This document shows positions 34,099 to 42,946 of a DNA stretch of 64,000 nt, piece after piece. Numbering within the stretch: the first letter of the stretch is position 1; every line of letters starts with the position of its first letter. The DNA comes from Streptomyces odontomachi (lineage in GTDB: Bacteria; Actinomycetota; Actinomycetes; Streptomycetales; Streptomycetaceae), in the NCBI RefSeq assembly GCF_024435355.1, contig NZ_JAMJWG010000001.1:558001-622000 (forward strand). Reading direction: 5' to 3'. The notes under the pieces are model-generated. The model searched no databases. It had not been told where the DNA came from and worked only from the letters and a program-made list of their open reading frames with translations. Made by a program: the position numbers and the translations under genes.

Positions 34099-34112
34099 CC
34101 AACAAATATTGG
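34099..34112. promoter_or_regulatory. AT-rich dyad in the folE/HTH divergent promoter
   Basis: CCAACAAATATTGG is an imperfect palindrome (CCAA...TTGG) in the only AT-rich patch of the 116-bp region between folE and the divergent HTH gene. Its position just upstream of the folE ribosome site fits an operator or a -10 region. The binding protein is unknown; the adjacent HTH protein is the obvious candidate. Confidence 0.4.
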
Positions 34113-34194
34113 TCTTAAGTGGATTGGGGGTCAACCCCCCGCCCGTCGGATCCGCTCCGGCCTGGCCTTCGTCCACCGCCGCGGGAGCTACTGT

Positions 34195-35031
34195 GTGAGG
34201 GTGGTCGCCGATATGCACGCATCGCCCGGGACGGGCCCGTCGCCCGGGGCGGGGCCCCTGCCCGGGGCGGGGCCCCTGCCCGGGGCGGGCCCGTCGCCGG
34301 GTGCGGACGCCTCGTCACGGGCGGGCGCGTGGCCCGCGGTGGACGATGCGGCGATCGACTCCGTGAGCGTGCTCGGCGAGGACTCGCGCCGGCGGATGTT
34401 CGCCTTCATCCGGCACGCCCACCGGCCCGTCACCCGGGACGAGGCGGCCGAGAGCGTCGGCATCTCCCGCAAGCTCGCCGCCTTCCACCTCGACAAACTC
34501 GTCGACGCCGGCCTGCTGCGCGCCCGCTACGGGGTGCCAGGAGCCGCCCGCAGGGTGGGCCGTCAGCCCAAGGTCTACGAGGTGGCCGACACCGAGATCC
34601 GCATCAACATCCCCGACCGCCGCCACGAACTGCTCGCCGAGCTGTTGCTCACGGCCGTGCTCACCGAGCAGGACGACGAGAACGCCGTTCAAGCCGCGTT
34701 GCGCACCGCCCGGGAACGGGGCAGCGGCCTCGGTACGGCCGAGCGCACCACGAGCTGCCCCGGCGTGCGGGGTACGGCAGCAGGCCTGGCGGCCTGTGAA
34801 CGCATGCTGGAGCAGCACGGCTTCGAACCGACCCGCCCCTCGCCCGACCGGCTGCGCCTGCACAACTGCCCGTTCCATCCCTTCGCCGGCCGGGCCCCCG
34901 AGCTGGTGTGCGGCATGAACCACGCCTTCGTCACCGGCTACCTGCAAGGGCTGCAGATCACCGGTGTGCGGGCCGCCTTGGCGCCAAGACCCGACGCCTG
35001 CTGCGTCGAGATCGGCCCCGAGCACGCCTGA
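34195..35031 (+). CDS. Winged-helix regulator with conserved cysteine cluster (ArsR/SufR-like)
   Basis: 278 residues from GTG 34195 (GGGAG 7 nt upstream; GTG 34201 and ATG 34213 are possible). The N-terminus is a tandem PG(A/T)GP(L/S) repeat encoded by four 18-bp units. A winged helix follows (RRRMFAFIRHAHRPVTRDEAAESVGISRKLAAFHLDKLVDAGLL, about 65-110). The C-terminal half carries TTSCPG, HNCPFHP, LVCGMN and DACCVE, a cysteine spacing seen in actinobacterial SufR-type regulators thought to hold an Fe-S cluster or metal. It probably regulates itself and folE; the sensed signal is unknown. Confidence 0.75.
   Translation: MRVVADMHASPGTGPSPGAGPLPGAGPLPGAGPSPGADASSRAGAWPAVDDAAIDSVSVLGEDSRRRMFAFIRHAHRPVTRDEAAESVGISRKLAAFHLDKLVDAGLLRARYGVPGAARRVGRQPKVYEVADTEIRINIPDRRHELLAELLLTAVLTEQDDENAVQAALRTARERGSGLGTAERTTSCPGVRGTAAGLAACERMLEQHGFEPTRPSPDRLRLHNCPFHPFAGRAPELVCGMNHAFVTGYLQGLQITGVRAALAPRPDACCVEIGPEHA
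34225..34296 (+). repeat. Four 18-bp tandem repeats inside the HTH gene
   Basis: Units begin at 34225, 34243, 34261 and 34279. The two central copies are identical and consist almost only of G and C; the outer copies differ at a few bases. In frame they encode PG-T/A-GP-S/L hexapeptides. Slippage would change protein length by six residues without a frameshift. Confidence 0.85.
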
Positions 35032-35085
35032 CCCCGGGCGTCGACAGGGCGTCGTTGACCATGGGACCTGCTGGCGTTTCCGGCC

Positions 35086-36062
35086 CTACTGGCTCGCCTG
35101 CAACAGGGCGGTGCCCCTCGGCGTCAGGGTGTGGATCATCTGATTGCCCGACCGCGTCGCGGCGAGCAGCCGTGCTTCGCGCAGGACCGTCGCATGCTGG
35201 CTGGCCGTGGACGGGCTGACCCCGGCCCGGCGGGCCAACTCCGTGGTGGTGCAGCCGTCCTCGGCCGCCCGGAGCACCGCTGCCCGGGTGGCCCCGAGGA
35301 GTCGCCGCAGGCCGTGCAGCGCGTTGTCGCACCCGGGCTCCTCCTGCCACCCCGGCTCCTTGCCGACCGGATAGACCAGTACCGGACGCAACCCCGAATC
35401 GCAGAAGGTGACCGGGGAGTGCCAGCAGAAAACGGACGGCACCAGCAGCAGCCCTCGGCCGGCCAGGTACACGTCCCGCTCGTGCGGGTAGTCCATCTCC
35501 AGCACCGGGCGCCGCCAACGCAGCAAGGGCCACAGGCTGCCGAGCAGGCCGTCCACGCCCCGGGTGACCATCACGCGCGCGAGCGTCATGCGTTCGACGT
35601 CGACGAGGGTGCGGATCCGCTCCCAGTACGGCGCCAGCACCAGCTGGTGGTACTGGCGCAGGGTCTCCTGGAGCAGCGTGACGGCCGGTGCCTCCCCCTC
35701 CGCCAGCGGGCCTAACCAGGAGGGCCGGTGCGCCGGCACGGACAGGTCGTCGCGGAGCCGGCCGCGCGGCGTGCCCGTGATCTGTGCGATGCCTTCGTCG
35801 AGCCCGGAGTCTCCTGGAACGGCGTCAGGAAATCCGGGAAGTCGCCGACCGAAGGCATGAGACAGCGGATCAGGCTGGCCCGCTGGCGGGGCAGGGCACA
35901 CAGCCGGCGCCTGGCCGCCCTGCACCAGCCCTCGAACACCAGTCGCCCGTAGGTACCACTGAGCACGTGCACGCTCAACACGGTCTCCCACATCGGATCC
36001 GGACCCGCCGCCACGCGTAACCCGGCAAGGTCATCGCCCGTGAAGTGCATCCTCAGCACCAT
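35086..36062 (-). pseudogene. Frameshifted ArsR-family winged-helix regulator
   Basis: The N-terminal part (start at ATG 36062 or GTG 36059, GGGGG upstream) reads LRMHFTGDDLAGLRVA...FPDFLTPFQET and then loses homology near 35800-35815. The C-terminal part continues in another frame: GLDEGIAQITGTPRGRLRDDL...DVYLAGRGLLLVPSVFCW...TTTELARRAGVSPSTASQHATVL. Together they make one typical actinobacterial ArsR-like regulator of about 325 residues, so one base has been lost (or two gained). Both halves contain a TTA codon (36018-36020 and 35713-35715). It lies divergent from the radical SAM gene, so it may once have regulated that cluster. It is a true pseudogene or a sequencing error. Confidence 0.8.
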
Positions 36063-36292
36063 GTTCCCCCTAGAAAGACGATGAACGGACGTGCCCCGAG
36101 CAGCACCGCCCTGCGCGCCTGCGACCAGCATGTTTCGTCAGGGACCACAACACCCTTATCGTCCGGCCGCCAGTCGGGACATCCTTGGGTGATGTCGAAA
36201 GGCTGACAGACGCCGGCATTTCATACCAGAGCGCATCTCGTGCCGAACGCCGCCGGCCAGGGTGTGCTGTGAAGACTTGGGGGTGCGCTCGT

Positions 36293-37648
36293 ATGGGACC
36301 CGCAACGGACAAGGAGTTCGTGCCATCGCGCTACGTCAGCCTGTCGCACCAGGCGGACGGCGCGCTCGTACTGCACTGTGCACGCACCGGGGCCATCGGA
36401 ACCGTCGAGGGAGAGCTCGCGGCGGACGCCCGGCGGGCACTGCTCCCCGACACCGTCTCGCGCCGTGACGACAGCCCGGTCGTGAGCGACCTGATCGACG
36501 GGGGGTTCCTGGTGCCCCGGGGAGTGGACGAACGCGCCCTCGTCACCCACCAGTACGCCGGTCGCTACGTCGACAACAGTCTGCATCTCATCGTCATGCC
36601 CACCGAGCAGTGCAACTTCCGCTGCGTGTACTGCTACGAGGAGTTCAAGCGCCCCAGGATGAAGCCCGAGGTGGTCGAGGGCATCAAGAACCTGGTCGAC
36701 GGCGACGACGACCTGGATTTCCTGGCCCTGTCCTGGTTCGGCGGGGAACCCCTCCTGGCGTCCGACATCGTGCTGGACGTCACCGGGCACCTCAGGCGCA
36801 GCTGTGAGGCCAAGGGCGCCGGGTTCACCGCGCTGGCCACCACCAACGGCTCGCTGCTGACACCCGCGTACGCGGACCAGGTGATACCGGCCGGCCTCAG
36901 CCAGTTCCAGATCACGCTGGACGGCCTCGCGCACGAACACGACGCCCGCCGGGTGGGCGCCCTGGGGGAGACCGCCTTCCACACGATCTGGCGGAACCTG
37001 CTGTACCTGCGCAGCACCGACCACGACTTCACGGTGATGATCCGGCACAACTTCGATCCGGAGAGCCACGCGCGGTTCCCCGATTTCCTGGCGGAGCTGG
37101 AGCGGGAGTTCGGAGCGGACGAGCGCTTCTCCATGGAGCTGTCCGCCATCGGCAAGTGGGGCGGCCCGAACGACGACAACCTGCACGTCTTCGAGGGCCG
37201 CGACGCTTCCCGGGCCGTACTGCACAACAAGTGGCTGGCCCTGAAGGCGGGCTTTCCCGACGCGATCTCGCAGCAGAAGATGCAGCCGAACGGGGCGGTC
37301 TGCTACGCCGCGAACCCGCACTCGTTCGTCGTGGGCCCCAACGGCGACCTGCACAAGTGCACCGTCGAACTCGACTACCACGACCGGAACATCGTCGGCA
37401 GCATCCACCGCGACGGGTCGCTCACCCTGGGCTGGCAGAAGATGGCCCTGTGGTGCGAGACCGACGGGTCCAGCTGGGACGCGCCGACGAAGTGCACCAC
37501 CTGCTACTTCAACCCCTCCTGCCATGGCGCCGTCTGCCCCAAGGAGTGGATGGACGAGCCCGAGTGCGCCTGCCCGAACGCCAAGCAGTCCATCGGCGAG
37601 ACGCTCACCCTCATCCGTGAGGAGAGCCTGTACTCACGGATCCGCTAG
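36293..37648 (+). CDS. Radical SAM/SPASM peptide maturase
   Basis: 451 residues; ATG 36293 with GGGGGTG upstream. Residues 1-90 end in a PqqD-like pattern (VVSDLIDGGFLVPRGVDE) that may bind a leader. The radical SAM cluster motif is C107-x3-C111-x2-C114 (CNFRCVYCYE). The C-terminal SPASM domain shows GAVCYA...PNGDLHKC, then CTTCYFNPSCHGAVC and ECACP, enough for two auxiliary Fe-S clusters. Such enzymes install thioether, C-C or C-O links on ribosomal peptides. It is followed by a 23-residue peptide gene, an unknown protein and an exporter, so it defines a RiPP cassette. The crosslink type is unknown. Confidence 0.9.
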   Translation: MGPATDKEFVPSRYVSLSHQADGALVLHCARTGAIGTVEGELAADARRALLPDTVSRRDDSPVVSDLIDGGFLVPRGVDERALVTHQYAGRYVDNSLHLIVMPTEQCNFRCVYCYEEFKRPRMKPEVVEGIKNLVDGDDDLDFLALSWFGGEPLLASDIVLDVTGHLRRSCEAKGAGFTALATTNGSLLTPAYADQVIPAGLSQFQITLDGLAHEHDARRVGALGETAFHTIWRNLLYLRSTDHDFTVMIRHNFDPESHARFPDFLAELEREFGADERFSMELSAIGKWGGPNDDNLHVFEGRDASRAVLHNKWLALKAGFPDAISQQKMQPNGAVCYAANPHSFVVGPNGDLHKCTVELDYHDRNIVGSIHRDGSLTLGWQKMALWCETDGSSWDAPTKCTTCYFNPSCHGAVCPKEWMDEPECACPNAKQSIGETLTLIREESLYSRIR

Positions 37649-37650
37649 CT

Positions 37651-37678
37651 GGCAGCCCGCTGTCCCTGTGGGACTGCC
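37651..37678 (+). terminator. Small hairpin between maturase and peptide gene
   Basis: GTCCC-TGT-GGGAC (37662-37674) forms a 5-bp stem nested within GGCAG (37651-37655) and CTGCC (37674-37678). It begins 3 nt after the maturase stop and ends 36 nt before the peptide ATG. It may attenuate, or mark an RNA-processing site that sets peptide expression apart from enzyme expression. No U-tract is seen. Confidence 0.3.
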
Positions 37679-37714
37679 GGAGAGGAAAACCACCGTCCTT
37701 AAGAGGAGGCAGTC

Positions 37715-37786
37715 ATGACCTGGATCAACAAGGGGTCCCAGGACGCCATGCGCAAGCGGTCCAACGGGAACAACTGCAACTGCTGA
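37715..37786 (+). CDS. Short RiPP precursor peptide, 23 residues, C-terminal Cys-Asn-Cys
   Basis: ATG 37715 with AGGAGG 5 nt upstream, the strongest ribosome site in the region. The 23-codon frame starts MTWINKGSQDAMRKRS and finishes NGNNCNC before TGA (37784-37786). Third positions are almost all G or C. It lies 66 nt after the radical SAM/SPASM gene and is too short for normal gene calling. The only cysteines are residues 21 and 23; the Trp is residue 3; Asn makes up 4 of the last 7 residues. Expected fates are thioether or other crosslinks at the C-terminal Cys-Asn-Cys. The precursor role is inferred from context. Confidence 0.8.
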   Translation: MTWINKGSQDAMRKRSNGNNCNC

Positions 37787-37865
37787 TCGACGGCAGCCCA
37801 TCGGAGATGTCCGGGCGGGGCGGTCCAGCCGCCTCGTCCGGGCACGGACGAAGGAGCGACGCACC

Positions 37866-38447
37866 GTGAAGACGAACGCACCGTGCCGCAGCGCCCTGAT
37901 CCTGCGCGCCTGGTCCCTCGACGCCGCGCTGACCGACCCCCTCACGACCGCTCTGACGGCCCGGCTCGCGCCCCGGGTCGAGCAGCGGACCGTCCCTTTC
38001 GACACTCCCTGCGACACCCACGGCGGCCACGACCTCGCGGTGGCCGTGCTCGCACCCGGCTCGGCCGACGACCCTGCCGTGCTGCGGGACCTGACGTCCT
38101 TCGCGGGCCGGATCCGCACCCGGGTCGCCTGCATCTGGGCCCCGGGCGGGGCCGCCGACGACGGCAGCGCACCGGGCGCGCACCAGCTCGCGTCCCTGGG
38201 CTGGACCGTGATACCGCCGGTCGTGGCCCAGCGGGACATCAGCGGCAACCGTTGGGAGCTGCTGCCGCCGCTCAGCGACGTCGTCCTGCCGACCGTCTGG
38301 CGTGCCGTCATGCGGTCCCTGCGCGCCTCCTACTGGGACGAGGCCGTCGCCGAGGAGCCGCGGGTCCCCACCCCCGCCGCGGTGCGCGGGCCCCTCGCAC
38401 CCGTCGACGTGCTCATCACCCAGCGGCAGGGCGGCGGCGGTCGGTGA
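37866..38447 (+). CDS. Unknown protein of the radical SAM cassette
   Basis: 193 residues; GTG 37866 with AAGGAG 9 nt upstream, overlapping the exporter gene at its end. The fold looks alpha/beta: the N-terminal ALILRAWSLDAALTDPLTTAL, then a HDLAVAVLAPGS strand and a RTRVACIWAPGG strand, and a C-terminal Pro-rich tail. I recognise no motif. Its fixed place between precursor and exporter suggests an accessory role such as a leader-binding, peptide-cleaving or immunity protein. Confidence 0.7.
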   Translation: MKTNAPCRSALILRAWSLDAALTDPLTTALTARLAPRVEQRTVPFDTPCDTHGGHDLAVAVLAPGSADDPAVLRDLTSFAGRIRTRVACIWAPGGAADDGSAPGAHQLASLGWTVIPPVVAQRDISGNRWELLPPLSDVVLPTVWRAVMRSLRASYWDEAVAEEPRVPTPAAVRGPLAPVDVLITQRQGGGGR

Positions 38448-39709
38448 CGACACAGACGCCGCAGGCCCCTCGCCCGGCGTGGCGCGAGGCCCCGTACCGG
38501 CGGTTGCTGATCGGCCAGGGCACGTCACTGCTGGGCGACCAGGTGTGGCTGGTGGTCCTGGCGTGGCTGGCGACGGGTCGGGTGGCGCCGGGCCTCGCCG
38601 GGCTGGTCATCGCCGCTCCGTCGATCCCGCGGGCCCTGCTGTTCCTGTGGGCCGGCGCCACCGTCGACCGGCGCGCCCCGGAGCGGGTCGCGGTGGTCTG
38701 CGACGTGCTGCTGGCCGCCGTCTTCGTCATCGCCGCCGGCCTCGCCTGGACCGCCGGAGCCGCCCAGCTGACCGTGCTGCTGGCCGCCGTGGGTCTCACG
38801 GTGGGCATCGCCGACGCCTTCTTCTTCCCGGCCACCGCCGCCCTCAGACCGAGGCTGCTGGCCGAGGAGCAACTCGCCGGCGGCACCTCCGCCTACGAGA
38901 TCGTCAGCCGTACGGCGATGATCGCGGGGCCGGTGCTCGGCGGCGTGCTGGTGGGTTTCTCGGCCGTATGGCTCGCCTGTGCGGCGAACGCGGCGACCTT
39001 CCTGGTCTCGGCGGTGTGCCTGGCCGGACTGCGTCCCCGCTCCGCACCGCACGCCACCGCCCCGCACCGCCGCACGCTCGGCATGGTGCGCGAGGGCCTG
39101 GCCTACCTCTGGTCCCACCACCAGCTGCGTGCCCTCGTCGCCGTCCTGACCGCGTTCAACCTGGCCATCGCCGGTGCCCTGAACATGGGCGGCATCCTGG
39201 TCGCACGGCACCGCGGCATGGGACCGACCGGCGCCGCCGCCCTGTTCACCGGGTTCGCCGCGGGCGCGATCGCGGGCGCGCTGACCCTGACGCTGCGCCG
39301 TCCGAAGGACCGGGACGACCCGATGCGCTGGATCGGCGGCGCAGGGCTCCTCCAGGCGATCGGCATCGCCTGCATCGCCTTCTCGGGCGACGCCGTGCAA
39401 CTCGCCGGGGCGTCCCTGCTGTCAGGGGCTTCCTCCGCGATCATCGGCGTGCTCGCCTCCACGCTGGTGCAGCAGGCCACCGACGATCGCTTCCGTGGCA
39501 GGGTGAACAGCGTGACCGGCCTGGTCAACTACGGCGTTCCGCCGCTGGCCCTCGGCCTCACCGGAGTGCTGGCCGACTGGCGGGGACCCACCGCGGCCCT
39601 CCTCGTCCTCGCCGCCGCCGAGGCGGTGGCGGCAGCGACCTGCCTGCGCCGCGAACACCGCCGGCACGTCCGTGACCGCACCGACCCCGCGCCACGAGCG
39701 AGCCACTGA
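38444..39709 (+). CDS. MFS exporter (MFS_3 / EntS-like)
   Basis: 421 residues with about 12 hydrophobic segments; GTG 38444 overlaps the preceding stop. The N-terminus YRRLLIGQGTSLLGDQVWLVVLAWLA and the loop AGATVDRRAPERV are typical of enterobactin-exporter-like MFS proteins. As the last gene of the radical SAM cassette it is the probable exporter of the modified peptide. Confidence 0.87.
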   Translation: MTTQTPQAPRPAWREAPYRRLLIGQGTSLLGDQVWLVVLAWLATGRVAPGLAGLVIAAPSIPRALLFLWAGATVDRRAPERVAVVCDVLLAAVFVIAAGLAWTAGAAQLTVLLAAVGLTVGIADAFFFPATAALRPRLLAEEQLAGGTSAYEIVSRTAMIAGPVLGGVLVGFSAVWLACAANAATFLVSAVCLAGLRPRSAPHATAPHRRTLGMVREGLAYLWSHHQLRALVAVLTAFNLAIAGALNMGGILVARHRGMGPTGAAALFTGFAAGAIAGALTLTLRRPKDRDDPMRWIGGAGLLQAIGIACIAFSGDAVQLAGASLLSGASSAIIGVLASTLVQQATDDRFRGRVNSVTGLVNYGVPPLALGLTGVLADWRGPTAALLVLAAAEAVAAATCLRREHRRHVRDRTDPAPRASH

Positions 39710-39908
39710 CCCGCCGGCGACGGTTCGGCGCCTGGAAGGACGCCCGGAGTGACGCCTGGAGAGCGCCCTGGAGGGACGCCCGAAGGACGCTGCTCCAGCC
39801 TGCCGCCGAAGGTAAGCTGAAGCCCAAGTGCTCGCCCTGCCGGGGACGTGCAGGGCGCAGTCGGCTGCAGGCGCGTGCAGCCCTTCCCTGACAAGAGAAG
39901 GAGCCGTC

Positions 39909-42278
39909 GTGCCCACGCGCCACCCCCTCCGTCTGCGTGCCACCGTCCGCACCACCGTGGCCGGCGCCGTCGCGCTGGCGGCCACCTTCACCCTGCCGGC
40001 GCTGGCCGGCCCACCGAGCGCCGTCGCGGCCACCGCCGCCGCCCCCACCGCCGGCCAGAACATGGGCGCCCACTACGACTCGACGGCCTCGCACATCACC
40101 TTCCGGGTGTACTCGTCGCGGGCGACCCGTATCGAGGTGTACCTGTACGCGGCGGCTTACGGCAGCCAGGAGAAGGTCTCCTACCCGCTGTCCGAGGACG
40201 CCTCCACCGACATCTGGTCGGTGACCGTTCCGGTGGCGACGCTCAAGGACACCTACGGCATCACGGGCCCGGTGTACTACGGCTACCGCGCCTGGGGCCC
40301 GAACTGGCCGTACACCTCGTCCTGGACGAAGGGCTCGTCGGCCGGCTTCATCGCCGACGTGGACTCCCAGGGCAACCGCTTCGACCCCAACAAGCTGCTG
40401 AGCGACCCCTACGCACGCGAGCTCAGCCACGATCCGCGCACCCCGGCGAACACCAGCGACACCGTCTACGCCACCGGTTCGCAGTACCGCGCCCTGGACA
40501 GCGGCAACTACGCGCCCAAGGGCATCGTGCTGGCCGACGACACCACCAGCACCGGCACCAAGCCGACCAGGGCACTCAAGGACGACGTCGTCTACGAGGT
40601 GAACGTGCGGGGCCTGACGAGGAACGACCCGTCGGTCCCGGCCGCCTACCAGGGCACGTACCAGGGCGCCGGGCTGAAGGCGGCGAGCCTGGCGGCGCTC
40701 GGCGTCACCGCGGTGGAGTTCCTGCCCGTGCAGGAGACGCAGAACGACGCCAACGACGTGGACGCGACCTCGACCAGCGGCGACAACTACTGGGGTTACT
40801 CCACGCTCGACTACTTCGCACCGGACCGCCGCTACGCCGCGGACCGCTCGGCGGGCGGTCCCACCCGGGAGTTCAAGGCCATGGTGAAGGCGTACCACGA
40901 CGCCGGGATCAAGGTCCTCAGCGATGTCGTCTACAACCACACGGCCGAGGGCGACCCGCAGAACGCCGCAGGCGCGAGCACGTACAGCCTGCTGTCCTGG
41001 CGCGGCCTGGACAACCCGACGTACTACGAGCTGACGTCCGACCTCCAGGGCCCGTACGACAACACCGGCGTGGGCGGCAACTACAACACCTACAACCCCG
41101 TCGCACAGCAGATCATCCTGGACTCGCTGGGCTACTGGAAGGACTCCATGGGAGTCGACGGCTTCCGGTTCGACCTGGCACCGGTGCTGGGCAACACCTG
41201 CCAGTCGGGCTGCTTCCGGTACAGCAGGACCGACTCCGCCACCGCGCTGAACCGCATCACCGCCACCATGCCGGCACGCCCGGTGCAGGGCGGCACCGGC
41301 ACCGACTGGATCGCCGAACCGTGGGCCATCGGCGACGGCACCTACCAGCTCGGCAACCTGCCGGCCGGCTGGTCGGAGTGGAACGGCGACTTCCGCGACA
41401 CCCTGCGGGCCGACCAGAACGACCTGGGCGTGGTGAACGTGACCCCCGGTCGGCTCGCCGACAGGATCGCCGGATCGTCCGACCTGTTCCAGGACGACGG
41501 CCGTGCCCCCGGGAACTCCGTGAACTTCATGGTCGCCCACGACGGCTTCACCCTGGCCGACCTGTACGCCTGCAACGGCAAGAACAACGGGCAGGCCTGG
41601 CCGTACGGCCCGTCCGACGGCGGCTCCGACGCCAACTACTCGTGGGACCAGGGCGGGGTGGCCGCCGACCAGCGCAAGGCCGCCCGCAACGGCCTCGCCC
41701 TCCTGATGCTGTCGGCGGGCACACCGATGACGACCGGCGGCGACGAGTACCTGCGGACGCTGCGCTGCAACAACAACCCCTACAACCTGGACTCCTCGGC
41801 GAACTGGCTGACCACGTCCTTCAGCGGCGACCAGAGCACCTTCCGGGGCTACGCACAGCGACTGATCGCGTTCCGCAGGGCGCACGCGGCGCTGCGACCC
41901 ACCGGGTTCTACCGGGCCACGGACGCAAACGGCAACGGCATGGACCAGCTCGACTGGTACACCCCGGCCGGGTCGGCACCCGACAGCGCCTACTGGTCCG
42001 ACCCGAACGACCACGCGCTGGGCTGGCGGCTCGACGGCACCGAACTGGGCGACGCGAACAGCGCCCTCTACGTCGGCTACAACGGCTGGTCGGGCGATGT
42101 CACCTTCACCCTGCCGTCGCCCGGCGCCGGCAAGAACTGGTACCGGGTCACGGACACCGCCGGCTGGGCCGAAGGACCCGACCAGATGGCGGCGCCCGGC
42201 TCGGAAGCGCTGATCGGCGGCGCGGGCACGACCTACACGCTGCACGGTCGCGCCCTGCTCCTGCTCATCGCCAAGTAG
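39909..42278 (+). CDS. Secreted isoamylase-type glycogen/starch debranching enzyme (GH13)
   Basis: 789 residues; GTG 39909 with AAGGAG 5 nt upstream. A Sec-type signal (RATVRTTVAGAVALAATFTLPALA) is followed by an N-terminal beta-sandwich (CBM48-like, ITFRVYSSRATRIEVYLYA) and the GH13 barrel: DVVYNHTAEG, the nucleophile Asp in VDGFRFDLA, the acid Glu in WIAEPWA, and the stabilising region VAHDGFTLADLY. Length and order match Pseudomonas-type extracellular isoamylase, which hydrolyses alpha-1,6 branches. The 199-bp gap upstream (39710-39908) holds only imperfect GGACGCC-type repeats and no clear promoter. It is probably unrelated to the RiPP cassette. Confidence 0.9.
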   Translation: MPTRHPLRLRATVRTTVAGAVALAATFTLPALAGPPSAVAATAAAPTAGQNMGAHYDSTASHITFRVYSSRATRIEVYLYAAAYGSQEKVSYPLSEDASTDIWSVTVPVATLKDTYGITGPVYYGYRAWGPNWPYTSSWTKGSSAGFIADVDSQGNRFDPNKLLSDPYARELSHDPRTPANTSDTVYATGSQYRALDSGNYAPKGIVLADDTTSTGTKPTRALKDDVVYEVNVRGLTRNDPSVPAAYQGTYQGAGLKAASLAALGVTAVEFLPVQETQNDANDVDATSTSGDNYWGYSTLDYFAPDRRYAADRSAGGPTREFKAMVKAYHDAGIKVLSDVVYNHTAEGDPQNAAGASTYSLLSWRGLDNPTYYELTSDLQGPYDNTGVGGNYNTYNPVAQQIILDSLGYWKDSMGVDGFRFDLAPVLGNTCQSGCFRYSRTDSATALNRITATMPARPVQGGTGTDWIAEPWAIGDGTYQLGNLPAGWSEWNGDFRDTLRADQNDLGVVNVTPGRLADRIAGSSDLFQDDGRAPGNSVNFMVAHDGFTLADLYACNGKNNGQAWPYGPSDGGSDANYSWDQGGVAADQRKAARNGLALLMLSAGTPMTTGGDEYLRTLRCNNNPYNLDSSANWLTTSFSGDQSTFRGYAQRLIAFRRAHAALRPTGFYRATDANGNGMDQLDWYTPAGSAPDSAYWSDPNDHALGWRLDGTELGDANSALYVGYNGWSGDVTFTLPSPGAGKNWYRVTDTAGWAEGPDQMAAPGSEALIGGAGTTYTLHGRALLLLIAK

Positions 42279-42361
42279 GCCCCGCGAGCCCAGCATGATC
42301 CAAACGACCGGCCCCAGGCCACCCGCCTCCGGACACGGCCCCCCACTCGCGGGCGGATGCG

Positions 42362-42946
42362 TCAGCCGAACAGCTCCGGTCGCTGCTCCGCCAGCGCGAT
42401 CAGGCCGCCGGCCGCCAGCATGTCGATCAGGAACGGATCCGCGGGGCGCCCCGAGCACGTCTCGCCGGTCGCCGTGTTCGTCACCAGGCCGGTGGTGATG
42501 TCGACCGTGAGCGGGTCGCCCTTGCGGGCGAGGGCGGTGACGCCCTCGGCCTCCAGGGCTGGCAGTCCGATCTCGAAGCAGTTGCGGTAGAAGGTCCGGG
42601 CGAACGTCTCCGCGACCACGCAGCCGATCCGGGTGGCCTGGAGCGCCTTCGTCGCGATCGCACGGCCGGACGACTGGCCGAAGTGGCGGCCGGCGACGAC
42701 GATGTCGCCGGGCCGTACCGCATGCGGGAACTCCGGGTCCAGGTCCTCCAGGACGTGCTTGACGATCTCGTCCATCGGGTCGAAGACGTAACGGGACTTC
42801 ACCAGCTGGTCGGTGGGGATGTTGTCGCCGAACGTCCAGCACCGTCCTTCGAACCGCCCCGCGAGCCCGCTCCCGGAGCCCACCGCGCCCGCGGCGGCCC
42901 CGGCCGCCGGTGCGCCCGTCGTGCCTCCACTGCCTGCGGCCGTCAT
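42362..42946 (-). CDS. Aconitase-family small subunit, divergent (LeuD-like 1)
   Basis: 194 residues, ATGA overlap with the large subunit upstream. The swivelling-domain fold is recognisable (CWTFGDNIPTDQLVKSRYVF, then RNCFEIGLPALEAEG). The substrate loop that normally reads GRNFGxGSSREHA is changed to GRHFGQSSGRAIATKAL. A Gly/Ala/Ser-rich tail of about 25 residues precedes the domain. It pairs with a large subunit that lacks Fe-S ligands. The reaction is unknown; it may bind rather than dehydrate a hydroxy-acid. Last gene of the eight-gene operon. Confidence 0.8.
   Translation of the reverse strand: MTAAGSGGTTGAPAAGAAAGAVGSGSGLAGRFEGRCWTFGDNIPTDQLVKSRYVFDPMDEIVKHVLEDLDPEFPHAVRPGDIVVAGRHFGQSSGRAIATKALQATRIGCVVAETFARTFYRNCFEIGLPALEAEGVTALARKGDPLTVDITTGLVTNTATGETCSGRPADPFLIDMLAAGGLIALAEQRPELFG

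Noticed and set aside
42279..42361. CCCGCGAG...CTCGCGGG as terminator between isoamylase and LeuD-like 1
   Set aside because: The arms are only 8 bp and separated by nearly 60 nt, so a stable terminator is doubtful.
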